From contig NW_025941278.1 of the NCBI RefSeq assembly GCF_000764305.2, positions 1,116,001-1,180,000 on the forward strand: DNA of 64,000 bases, written 5' to 3'. The stretch is from Hyalella azteca. Taxonomy: Eukaryota; Arthropoda; Malacostraca; Amphipoda; Hyalellidae. Positions 41,518 through 54,200 of the stretch are shown piece after piece. The number at the start of each line of letters is the position of its first letter. Position 1 is the stretch's first letter. The translations under genes were made by a program, and so were the position numbers. The notes beneath the pieces are model-generated. The model was not told where the DNA came from, made no database searches, and saw nothing but the letters and a program-made list of their open reading frames with translations.

Positions 41518-43008
41518 AGAGACCGCGAAAAATTGTTGGAAACGCACATACTTTTTTGGGCTCAATAGATGAAATCTAGACGGCAGTATACATGAGCAAG
41601 ATAATGGAGAGCGTGAAGAAAAACTATACCTTATACGTGGGACGAGAAACTGAGATTTGTGCCATTGGTTTCATAACGGTCACTCATTGCGTTATGAAAC
41701 ACTTAGTTCACTTTTTGCTTGGTAGCACTAGATCTTCACTTCTGCATGATATTTCTACTGTATGTGGTTTTGAAATTCATAATTACTTCCCCATTTACGG
41801 ACTATTACTATAAATTACATGAGCAAGTTCATCGTTCACCTAGTTACTATGCGTGTGCGCTAGGCACAATGCAAATACGCTTTCATACATACTAAGGAAG
41901 TACTTGATATCTCGTGTTCGTCTAGTCCTGTGTAGTTTCTGTATATTCTACTAGTGTCCTCATTTGTTACCTATGGGGCATTTTAATGCAACTTACTGTT
42001 TGAAGATACCGACAATGGCAACACATTAAATCATTATATGATGGCGATAGCTTGCACCTGAGGCGAACAGAGGGCCGCTTCCACTCTGACCATTACGAGT
42101 TCAAATTCCTAAATTTACTATCCGTACATCACGTGGAGAGCTGAATGTGTTTTTCTTAACTATTGTATCATCGTGTGATCATTATAACTTGTTTAATATA
42201 CAACCCACGTCGCAAATGATGAATTATATATTATTACTGTTATGAGTTGCCTTGATATTCTATCATGAACATCTTTTCTATTCCAGTCTTCTATCAATTT
42301 ATAATAGAAATTCATTCTAAATGAAGATATCAAATAACGTTTATCTTTTCCGGGCGCGTCACGATGTTCTTTATTTTGTTAGAACCCTTGTAACTAATGT
42401 GATTTGTTCTGATATTTTGCTTAGTGCTAGCGCTGTGGTTGTGCTAGGAGTAGATATTTTTAAATTGTAGTTCTTGTACAGTTTGAGGTTGGAATTAAAT
42501 ACTCGCCTTTTAATGCCTACCGACGAATAAGTTCAAAACTTGCTTCGTGTTAAAATGAAGACTTGCATTTCTTCGCAAGCAAATTACTAGTCTTTATTCA
42601 GACCATGTTAAAAATTCTCTACCCATCACCGTGTTTTTAAGAGTCTGCATTTGAAAGAATCTCTTGATACAAACTTATTTTGTTGTCTGATAATTGTTTT
42701 AACTCGATCAGTCCCGAGCTCAGATATACAATCTAGTCCACTTGGGATTTTAAACATAATCAGCGTTTCTGTATTTTCCAATCGGGCTTTTCCCTTGGTA
42801 TGTAAACAATTTATTACTTCCAGCTAAGTTATTCTGATCTCGGTCAACCTGTAACCCACTTCTGTTGCTTATAAAATGAAATTTATATTAAGCTGAAGTA
42901 CGGTTTCCATGAAGTAGGAAACATTTGCACTAGGTTATGAGGATGCATGACCCATTACTGGGACAAATTCCAAATATTGCTTAATACCCACCTGAGTTTG
43001 TGAATAAA
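41518..43008 (+). other. Drp1: Probable Drp1 3' untranslated region
   Basis: No coding potential on the plus strand. The first clear AATAAA I noticed is at 43003-43008. The UTR end is therefore a guess. Confidence 0.35.
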
Positions 43009-46000
43009 TAGGTGTGTGATTAATGCATCCTAGATAATGTTTGATATTCCTTTACATTGAGCACTGCAGGAAAAGTAAACTGTGGCTCGAGTCTGACTTG
43101 TGTCTGCACTTGGCAGCAGAAAGAGCTTCTGAATTGTGTAATTCTCAAGTTTGACTAGCTTGAAAGTAAATGATGTTGCATGGTAACGGAAAGCTTCACT
43201 GTGTTGCGTTCTTACCTTGGGACACATTTGAACACACGCTGTTGAGCTGAAACAAATTAATTGTGTTGTCATAGAATTCTCGACTCTACGTTCGTATTCA
43301 TCTTCCCGAGAATATCTATAAAAAATGCGTACAACTATACCATGTTTCTTGCTTAAAAAATTTAGATAATTTCGGGAATATCTTTCCGTTTTACTTGGAC
43401 CCGTGTCGAGCGTGCACACAATTATTTGAAACGAAAAGACGCTTCTCTGTAAATTCTTAATCTGCCACAAATGTCCAGAGTGAACTCGAAGGCAAAATAA
43501 AAACCATTCGTATGCGATACTTTTTACTTGCAGTTCAACACAATTGTCCAACGTAACTAGTAGAAAATGAGCTTACGCCCCTCCAGAATGCCAAAGTTTA
43601 CCTACGATTACAAGAACATGCGATACACCTGTCAGCAGCAGCAGCAGCAGGGAAGCTGTCCGAGACGCTCAGGAAAAGCTTCGTTATGACCCACCACAAG
43701 ACCTGCTATACAAAGCTTAATTCAACGGTATGAAAATTCGATTGTCGAAACTGAACAAGTGAGATTACAGTAATGGATTATAACAATAGAAGAACATATA
43801 TAATTCAGCGTTACCTTGTAACATAACCTGTATTACGCGAAAACTAGTTTAACATTTAAAGCTACTTCAAAACAAACTGAGTGAAGGAACGATGTAAAAT
43901 CTCCACTATTCAACCTAATAGGAATAAATAAATCTGAAGTTTATAGCTATGTCTACAGACAGAGCCTCATTGATATTGCACTTATCATTAAATAGTAGAT
44001 TATATCCTAGTCGTTACACGGTAAATCCCTTCAAGTAGTACTACCAAGTGATGCAGAGTGAGCAAGATAGAAATCGCCGTTACGTAGCGTTATCTCTATG
44101 ACTGGTCGTAGATTCTGGTACTGAAGGATCCACATTAGTCGATGGGTTTCAGACAAAATAATATCGGCAGAATTTTATCCGTTAATTCTCGTTTCTTTGA
44201 ACACTACACGTAACCTAATTCTACAAACTGATTACTTTTTCTTTCACCCTGAATAGTGGTTTATAAGAACCTTGTGTCTCAACTCAATAGGCGTTTAATT
44301 ACAAGGTGTTATCAATGATCAAGTCAAACATCGGATGCCATTTTCTTACTTGTCCAACCGTCGGGGTGGCCGTTCAATTCCTCAAGTGACGTGATAGGAT
44401 CTGAAAATATCCGCTCTAACTGCGCAAAACGATAATATACATAAAAGAAAATTTTATAAATGGTGAGCCGATTCAATGCAGTAAACTGAATCCTTAAAAT
44501 CTAATACATGTTTCAGCAACAAGTGAAAAGTCGGAACAATTTTCAATATAGTAAGGTAGACCATGTTACCGGAGCATTCAATTCGCTGGACAATGAACGA
44601 GTCATTAAAATGAGCGGTTCATCACCATATAAAAATCGCCGTAAAAGCCCAACATAGGTTGTAATGATATCACATCAATGTTAGTATTTTAACACCTTCA
44701 CTTCAACTTGAATTGCACATCATTTTCAAATTAACAGCAAAACCTAGGTACGCTAAAAATTTCACACGAGAAAATGGTGGACGAATAAACGCTAATGTGC
44801 ACTTTCGTTCTATTCATGAAGTAAGCGACCTAAACCTAAAATCACTTGAAACAATTTTAAAAAGTTAACAGATATGATTGTAAATTTTTGGAGGCGCTTT
44901 TCTAAAATTTACGATCGGTTGTGCGGTGCCTCGCACAAAGACTTGTCAGTATCGCGCGCTGGTAGTTGAGCAAAGACTTGACTGGTGCGAAACATCGAGG
45001 TCGGTCGTGCGGGACGTGAACGTTATCGTATTCGTATCAGATTATTGCCACTGTAGCAGCTACAGTACAAGTTTTATTACGATACAAAAATTAACACTTT
45101 TCAGTTAGACGATGTTATCTTCCGAATATACAAGGTTTAATTTATAAACAAAGTTTGATGACTTTAACAGGGTAACTAACTACATCTAAGGAGCTGATGA
45201 GCCTCGTACTAATGAACACGAAGAACACTTCCCTATGACTACCAGAACGCTCTAAGAAAAACACTTGTTAATGGTCAAATGCAACTATCCTACAACGGCA
45301 AGTTTACGTTAGGTGAAAGCTAAATTTGACTACTCATGACACTAACGTAGTTGTTTTACACTACCCTAGATAACTAGTTGAAATAACCGGACACCGGATT
45401 GCCTACAAGGTAAAGAATAAACTAGAATGGTGAGAGGAGAATTTCAAGGGAAGTTTCTAGTCAACGAAGCCTTACTTATCATTGGGACGTCTCAACACGA
45501 ACTCTAAAGTTAGAAAAATACTTGCACATCATACAGTAACGAGTACAACACATTTTGTTCAAGCTCTTAATGAAGCTTTGGTACAAGTATTGGGAAGTTA
45601 AGATAATCCCCCGAGCCAATGGTCCACATAACAACGGATACGTTGAACACTCGCGAGTGTTGGACGGTGTACAAGATTCGTAGAGCAACGCTATCAAAAT
45701 ATTTTATATTCTGTTAATATTGTGCACATTTCCAAATAGTCTCTACAATGTATGACCGAAAAAACAAAAAAGAACGCACAATTTATAGTAAATTTCTTTG
45801 AAAAATATGATATCACCAGCATAGTTTAAGAGTGAAGAGAATGCAAGGACTTAGCAGATCATTCTTCAGGAAAGCGGTCTGTTGTTTGATGTGAATTTAC
45901 CATAGGCAGCTATGATCTCTTCATCAGAACCTGAAATGGTTCCAACATTTGGACACGATAGAAAAATAGAGAATGAGACGTCTTACAAGAGATTTACGAA

Positions 46001-47673
46001 TAAATATGACCCTTAATAACGGTAATAGAACGACTGCATAGATCAAGCATTGATGAGGTTTGGGAACATGAACACATGAATGATCAATTAGCGAAAATAT
46101 TGTATACAATTTTAACGTCAAACACGACCAGAGGTGACCTCGACATGGCATACACATGGCCATGCCCGTTAGCCCATCAAAAGGAGGACGCGCATGAAAA
46201 GGAAGAACGATCCAGGCTATGATATAGCAGAGAGATATACTCATAGCTCGCAGGAGAAAGCTTCAACTAGCATAAAATATCAATAAAAGAACATGCTCGA
46301 AAGTTATAGAATACCAAGAAATGTTTATAAAAATACAAGTTTAAAGCATCACACTGGAAATAAGATTATAGGAATCAAGTCAATGCCCAAGAAATATCAA
46401 CAAATGCCCCCCACGGACATCCCGTGTCAGTTAAAATCGTCCGAGATGAAAGGTAGCATCGCTAAAGAATGCACAGCAAATAATTAACTCAAATGATGCG
46501 ACTGCAAAGAAACCAATTCATAATCACACATAATTTAACCGTTTTGTCTACGATTACATGAACTATCCTCAATGCCATTCGTGTTTAAATAACTGGTTAT
46601 TAGAGTAACCGTCAAATAGTATTCAGTAATGAAAAAAAACCGCTACTCAATTCCATCTTTAAAGGTAGACTTGATGCTCAATAAATACGTAATTCAAGAT
46701 GCATAAAATAGATTCAAGAATAATACCATGTAAATGTCTCAAAATAATTTTCAAAGGCTTCAAATTTGTAGCTTGTTCAATGAATTGCAGCTTAATTTTT
46801 ACGACTTAGAAAAATTCGCTTGACAAACTTATTGTTGGTCACAATATGACAAGTTAGGTACTGCGGCCGAGGCGAGACAATGTAAAATAGAGCTCCCAAG
46901 CAAAGCACCAAGGCAACCATAAAAAATAGGTCTCAAAACATGCTCCCAAATAGGTGATCGAAAGGATCAGCCCTATTGAAGCTACAATTCAACGCAAGTC
47001 ACACTTTTAACTCTGTAGTCTTCGAGTCAAAATGACCCATATTTCCGACACTATGCCTACAGTATATACCGGACGTATACCGGAAATGAAGACAACAGGA
47101 AAAATAATAAACAAACCAGGATTAACTACCCCTTCAAGACGTAGATCGCAACGATCTGTGTAAGCCTACGTACCGCCTGAAAGATATACATTAACAATAG
47201 GCACTGAACGTAATGAAGTAATGAGTATGACTCCCATTTTTAGACCTGTATGCAAGAGCACCAAAATCATGATCTTGAGTGGAGGTAATCTACTGGTGAG
47301 CGCTGCACTGTGCATATCGTGATATCGCAATACGTATTTGCTCCTTCTTGACGTCAGCAAAAAAAATAATTTACACTTTACTCTGTTATGTTTCTACGAT
47401 TACCTTCAAGAGAAAGTCTTCCAACACAATGACTTTGCGACAATGTGACTTTCAAGCATTGATAATTATCAATATCAAATAAGAATATTAAGATCAAAAT
47501 TTCATGCGTTCACAAGAAGCGCGAAACATTTTACAGAGTTACGGTCGTGGCAGTAGTAGAGTGGAGCTTCATACTTTAATTTCAGGCGAAGACGAGGTGA
47601 AGCAAGACATGATGACTGATGAGCGGATTATGGTTCTTCAGGTTGCAAGCTCCTGAAGAACGGGGGCAGTGGA
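43009..47673. other. Intergenic region between the convergent Drp1 and Mkk4 genes
   Basis: No exon, RNA gene or element with defined ends was recognised. A 173-codon minus-strand open frame (43030-43551) has no known motif. A (CAG)6 run is near 43634-43652. An ATTAAA on the minus strand (47574-47579) could be the Mkk4 polyadenylation signal. Confidence 0.4.
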
Positions 47674-47905
47674 TCAGGCGATGAGCTCGACGGCAAATAA
47701 ATTTGAGTGGGGCTCGATTGCAGGAAAATTCGAGTAGAGCTCGACGGCAGAAAAAATTTGAGTGGAGCTCGATGGCAAAAAAAAAATTGAGTGGAGCTCG
47801 ACGGCAGAAAAAATTTGAGTGGAGCTCGACGGCAGAAGAAATTTGAGTGAAACTCGACGGCAGGGAAATTTTAGAGGAGCTTGACTGCAAAAAAAATTCA
47901 CGTGC
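47674..47905. repeat. Minisatellite of about 28-30 bp, eight copies, in the Mkk4 3' region
   Basis: Units GAGTGGAGCTCGACGGCAGA plus AAAAATTT, with length differences in the A run. It starts about 130 bp past the Mkk4 stop codon and would be transcribed in the 3' UTR. The minus frame continuing from the Mkk4 stop remains open through it to 47674. Confidence 0.93.
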
Positions 47906-48036
47906 GCACTGAAATAGTGAGCTGAAACAGTCAGCTGGAAAGCCAACTTGGAAGATCCTGACAAGATGATGAGGCAGACGCTAGAGGGAGTCTTTCTAGT
48001 AGTAGAATTCATAGGAGCAGTGGAGGCCACTAAAGT

Positions 48037-48205
48037 TTAATAGTTGTAGGAATCATAAGTGTAGTGGAGGCCACTACTGGCCATCTTGTCGAGCACATCG
48101 CTAACGTACTCGGATACGTCACTCGCTTCGTTGCGCCATCGCACCACGAACTCGTGCTCGAGCAGCATGCGGTATTTCGGGCGCGCCCCTTCTTCTTTGA
48201 TCAAA
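48037..48205 (-). CDS. Mkk4: Mkk4 exon 10: end of kinase lobe, docking site, stop
   Basis: [20 protein letters not shown], then [10 protein letters not shown] (position of the MEKK docking DVD region in this family), ending YTYDSYNY and TAA at 48039-48037. 169 nt. The last codons (AGTGGCCTCCACT) are repeated just beyond the stop. Confidence 0.93.
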
Positions 48206-51200
48206 CTGGTCACAGAAGCAAGATGGCATCAATTAAAAATATACCTTACAATAATAATTTATTAGATGAAATACATAACATTTCACAAACGGGGAGCATA
48301 TGAATATAAGAACAATAGTTGAAAACCAGAGTAAATTTCGTGTTGAAATTGGACACAATTTTTGACGTTTCTAAAGAACATATATGTATGAACAAAAAAA
48401 TCGTAAATGGAATAAATAATATAGCTCCCATGGAAATGAATGGATAGTCTGAATGGAACCTCACACGGACTGCAGCAACGCATAAAACGCATCACATAAT
48501 CAGATCGAAATAATGCAATTTAAAGACTAAAATCCTACTAAAGCAAAATCTGTGAAGCAAATCACGAAACTAGTAAGATGCCGTAAAATCCCTCAAGATA
48601 ACTAAACTCACCAGGTATTGACGAAGTCGACAAACTCGTGCGTGAATGTGTTGCCGTTCTCAGAGTTAGTGAGGCGGGGAGGGTCGCCCTGCACCACCTG
48701 CGTGAGCTGCTCGAACACCGAGTTCCACTTGGGGTACGGGAAGCTGCCCGTCGCCAGCTCCATCAGAGTGATGCCCAGCGACCACACGTCTGACCGCACG
48801 TCGTAGCCGGGCGCGCGCGCTGGGTCTATGCGCTCAGGCTGCACACAGCAATCATTCCTTTTATTTAATCTTGCATTGTCACAGCATTCATTAGCCAGGG
48901 GCCGTACTATCTCAACTCGCTTTGGATATAACATTCTCAATATTAAACAGACTTGGTATATCATTGTTAGCATAAAAATAACCGTACTACCTAAGCTAGC
49001 TTAAGAACACTGAACACGTATTCCTCATCTGTGCTTGGTGGGCTTAGCTTGAGAAGTCGTCAATTATTTGCTGATACAGTTACGAACCCGTAACTTTTTT
49101 CCAGTACAGGCCCAGGGGCAAGAAAATACAACGACTTATAATTACATTTCTTCTCGTTTTTACAGACATCCTCGATGAAATTCTGGAGTATTCTGGCATT
49201 TTTATTCAATTTCGTAACCATCACATTAAATTTCATCATTAGCAGCAAGAGTTCAACGTCACTTGTCATTCAAATGATAAGTTTAGAGGCAGCACGGTAC
49301 CGCCATGTAGGGCCGACAGCCTGCGTCGCGGGTCTTGGCTATCGAGTCCACCAGCTGGCCCGAGATGCCGAAATCGCAGAGCTTCATGTTGCCTCGGCGG
49401 TCCAGTAAAATGTTGGATGGCTTTACGTCGCGATGTATTATTTTCAGCTTTTCTTTCAGGTAATTTAAAGCTGTCAGGGTCTGCGAAGAAGATGTTGCTG
49501 TTAGTGGACAGCACAACGCACATCAAAATAAGATTTTCATTCATCTAATTTTCTCTGAAACCACCAATACCCAAAATGTTCCACCAATATGTTCCAATTT
49601 GTTATTAGGAGTATGTTTAACAACAAATCAATTGCATTACTCATGGATTTCATTTTACTAATAAATAAAATATATAAGTTGAACTAGAACAATGACTTAA
49701 CTCAAAAGAAACCCCCATTCAAGAGGCTGATACATCTAAGTTCTACTAACGCCTTCACAAGCGAATGTGGCTGTATTATCCATTGTGAGGGGGGTCAAAA
49801 ATGAAATGCAAGTGATATTTAATAAGTTCTTCCATTGTTGAAAAGGAAATGAAATAACTCACCACGACGGTGATTTTTCCCAGAATATTCTCGGGCATAC
49901 GGTCGCCCAGGGTCTCGTAAACAAATTTATAGAACTTGTCGAGCGATGTGTCCATGAGCTCCATGCATATCCAGCAATCTCCCTGCACAGACAACAGCAA
50001 CCAAGCTATGAACCGAAATTATTATTATTAGTATTATTATTATTATCATTACAGAACGAAGCTATAGACCGCAATTAAGAAGTCTCAACAATTATTGCAG
50101 TACCCTAATTATTGAATGGCCGTCGTGACACATTAACAAGGAATTATCATAAATCCACATTTCATCAGCATTTGCCAAGATGCAAGTGACTTTCTCTGAT
50201 TTTATCATTTTAATGAGATGAATAAAGAAATTTTAATTGTTGAGATAGTTACTAAGAAGAGTTGAAGATTAGTAGTTTGTATGACAAATTTTTCGCCAGA
50301 GCTAATTAACCAAACGCAGCTTACAGGTTTAAACCAGAATGTTCCCTTACCCCCTACATTTTAATTTCAATATCAATAAACTCAACCCTCTTACATCCCA
50401 CGATGTCTTATACAATGTGCTCAAGCAGCGCCTTCCAAAAAGGTCCAACTTGACGTCAGGGACCCAACCTCAAACTGCGTGTAACAGGGTCAAATTTTCA
50501 TTATTAACACAACCTTGAGTCGAATTAACCTAACCTTAGTTTCCCCCAAATAGTTTGTAAAAAAAGTACCCTCCATTCCGCGATTTTCAAATATAAGAGT
50601 ATTAGTTGGCTTGATACCAATATCAATACGCGAAAGACGCGGGGTAAAACCCGGGGTGGCCCCCCATTTTTACTCTCCAACAGCAACAAGAGTGCACACT
50701 TGAATTAGGATTACTAATGACCTCTTTAAAGATGGCCCCATAGAACTGAACGATGCAGGGACAGTCGTTACTTCGCATCACCACGTCCAGGTCCATCAGC
50801 AGCTGCTTCTGCTCCTTCTCGTCCACGGTCGACCTGATCAACACGCAATTAAATCATGCATAAATTAGGAATCTTAAATTTTACGTGAAAGACGAATGAA
50901 TAATCAAAAAGCAAAGCTTTTTATCACAGTAGACAAAAAATTTGTCATAAAAAATGTAGGTATTGATTATGTTAACAGAATCACGTTTAGATGTACCGGC
51001 ATTTATCTGATAAATTCATCTACGACCATTGCGGCCTTTTAGAATAAACTAAACTCACACCACTCAATCACAATGAGTTACGAAGGCTTGCCACTGACCT
51101 GATCCTCTTCACAGCCATTATGGTGTTAGTCTTGCGGTGCACCATCTTGTTGACGGTACCGAAGCTGCCACGCCCGATTTCTCCCAAGTCACGCAAATCG

Positions 51201-54200
51201 TCGGCTGTAAACTCCACTTGCTGAGAGACAAACACTCTTTTTAATCCTCTGTGTACGGATAAAGTAACTATCGTCAATGCTATTCGTACATAAAGGCCTG
51301 GGACCGTCAAAAATAGGTCATCACCCACAAGGGGTGGAAGGTCTCAGATGTCCAGCCCGCTGAAACTGGCTCGAAAGAAGCAGCGTTAGCATCTCAAAGA
51401 GACGAAGTGAGAAGGAGGGACAGGTGAAAAGTAACAGAAACGAAGACACTCGAACAAGAGGTCGCTTACACGGGACGTCGGCCACCCGCACGAGAGAGAC
51501 AGAGAAGGGGAATGTAAGGAATCCTACCTACATAATAACTTAACCCCACAACTGAGATCTGCAGTCAGACACCGCGAGCTCAGCGGTGGGGCGCTCAGGA
51601 ACAATCCCCCTAGGAGTGCGAAATCAGTACCCAAGAGTTAACGAAGGTTCGATTCCCTTTAGCCAACGCTACTGTCACATTTGTAGCAAGGATAGCACAA
51701 GCACGAGAACGTTAATTTTACGAAGAGAGATGAATGAGAAGGCAAGTTATTAATAACTGAAAACAGACATAATGAGAGTCATATACTGGGAACATTATGT
51801 CTAATTTTGTGACTCACAAGTTCAGGCGATATCTTGAGTTTGCCTGATGGTTGAAGGTGATAAATGCCACGGCTGATCCGATCTCTGCAAGACAAAAAAA
51901 ATTAGTAACGATCCAATAGACGCAAACATTTTGATCGATAGAAATGTGCAGATTGTTGCTTGATAAGCACGTAGCACCTATGAAAACGATCGAGAGCACG
52001 AAATCTCTGAAACCAAATCTCAAATGAGCAAGTGCACAAAATCTCCGATGAAGCACGAATTATATGCCACAATCAAAGCCACTGTAACTATGACAGCAAC
52101 TCCAGGAAGCTATGAACTCGCTACCTATTAGATGACCTGAAGTACAAGGGCCTCGTTTAGCATTACACCTATTACAAAAGATAACTTATGTTCAACTTGT
52201 ACACGGTCAATAGCACAACTCTTCAAGCAAAAGAAAATTAGTATGAATGAAAGTAAGAAAAATTAATTTATCAACATGGACAATTATTTCGTGACCTTCT
52301 AGCAAGCAAGCGAACAAGTGTAAAACTTAGTAGCATTATGGCTTCTATATCAACACATTTTAGACACGTAATTCAATAAAGAAAAATTTGTGAGTACAAT
52401 AACACACATTTGATTAGGAACGCGTTATTCTGCATCGAGGGCACAAAATCCAGCACGCTTGGAAAGTCATTCCCACAAGTAAGCCTAGGTCGAGACAATT
52501 TTTAAAAACTATAAGCAAGATTTCGTAGAAGAAATACGATCCCTTAAGCTCCATTTTTTCATTAATGTGAAGCTTGGGTAAGCAGTGACATAGCATCATA
52601 AACCAATATTTAACGTTTTTCCAAAGTTGTTTCCTTTGTTGTTTTCAGATAAAAATTTCAAAAAAGATAGTTGTGAATTTTTCACTATATCAGTGATAAA
52701 GGAGAATTCATCATCAAAAATGTCGTCGTCTGGTTCTCGGTGTTCCTTCCTCCATTGTTCCTGGCGGAGGTTTGATTGGCGCTCCAGACTCGTGCCGTTG
52801 AGCTGTGCGCATAAGCGGACTATTGAACGAACCACTGTGTTAGGTTTTAACGAAACATGGAAACAAATTTCAGCACATTACAGAGAAGTTGAGCAGAGAA
52901 ATGTCGCTTACTAAAGTTCTGCAGGGCAATGTCACATACTACTAGTAAACTTGTACATGGATAAGTCGAATTATTACAAGAATTAAGTCTTTCTGGGAAA
53001 TTTCGCACTCTTAGAGTTAAGTTCAGCTGGGAAATGGCGTAAAATTAGTGAAACGCGTATAGGAACATTTCTCATCAATTGGCACAAATAAAATTAAACG
53101 AATTATTGGCGACGACATTAGGAATTAAGAGCTACGTTAGTTAGTCTTCTACAGGGAACGGAACAAATAGAGACGATGTCGTAGCATTAATGCACACCGC
53201 AGCGTGGCACACGCGGTCACCTCTTCAAGGATCGCTCTCGAGCCACATCACCGCAGGAGTGATGGCGGTGTGGCGTGTGGTGATGGTGGCGGTGGTGATG
53301 GGAAGAACTACTTCCATGCGGAGGCAGGTGAAGAATGAGGTTCCTCCTCTTCTCTTCACGACTGCCTTCGCCACCGGAGTCGCTGCTGGAACCGCTGCTG
53401 AGTTTAGACAACGACAAGAGGGCAACGTTTTCTGTAGAATTAGATGTCTTGTCAGCAGAAGAAGGTGTCTTGATGGAACTTGCTTCACAACATATTGTTT
53501 TGATGGTGGGTGGGGTGGAAAGACACTCATTTGCCTCGGGCACGGAACCAGAAAGATTATTCGGCTCGGAGAGCAGCACGTCAGTTTTCACGAGATCTCC
53601 TGACATTTGAGCGTCCGACACAGGCTTCTTGACAGTTTTCTTGACTCGCCTCACAATGACTTTCTTCTTAGCGCTGATGGGAGGATGCGGTGGTGCGGTG
53701 GCAACGATTGGATTGCCCCACTGGTCGGTCGAACCTCCACTGCCGAACCAGCTCGAGTTCCTGCTCGAATTTGGGTCTTCCGATGAATATTTGTGAACGT
53801 CCACGAATGCTTTAGAATTCTCACAGAGGAAATTCAAGCTCCTAGGCTTCTCGACGCTGGTTGAATTGTTCAGCCAAGAAAAACTTGGGTGGGAATTCGG
53901 ATCTGAGAGAAGCGCCACTGAATTCAATGCACCATCACTAGAGCGACGCGATCGAATATCTGGGATGCTTTTGTCCTGCTGTGTTTCAATCACATTTTCG
54001 GCGCTTTTCTTTGGGATGGGTTTCCTTGGCCAAGCAGGATGCTTCGATTTCTTTTCATTTGGCACGTCACACCAAATGTTCGACGCACCACAGACGCCTC
54101 TAACCATCCGACGAGAAGTTCCTACTTTGGACGGGCTACCTTCGGTGAAGGTATCGCCAGCTAAAAGTTCTCGCGTGGATTTTTCTCCGTCAGATAAAAC

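Noticed and set aside
43030..43551. 173-codon minus-strand open frame as a gene
   Set aside because: No recognisable motif, no splice or promoter context, AT-rich region where such a frame can occur by chance. Kept as unassigned only.
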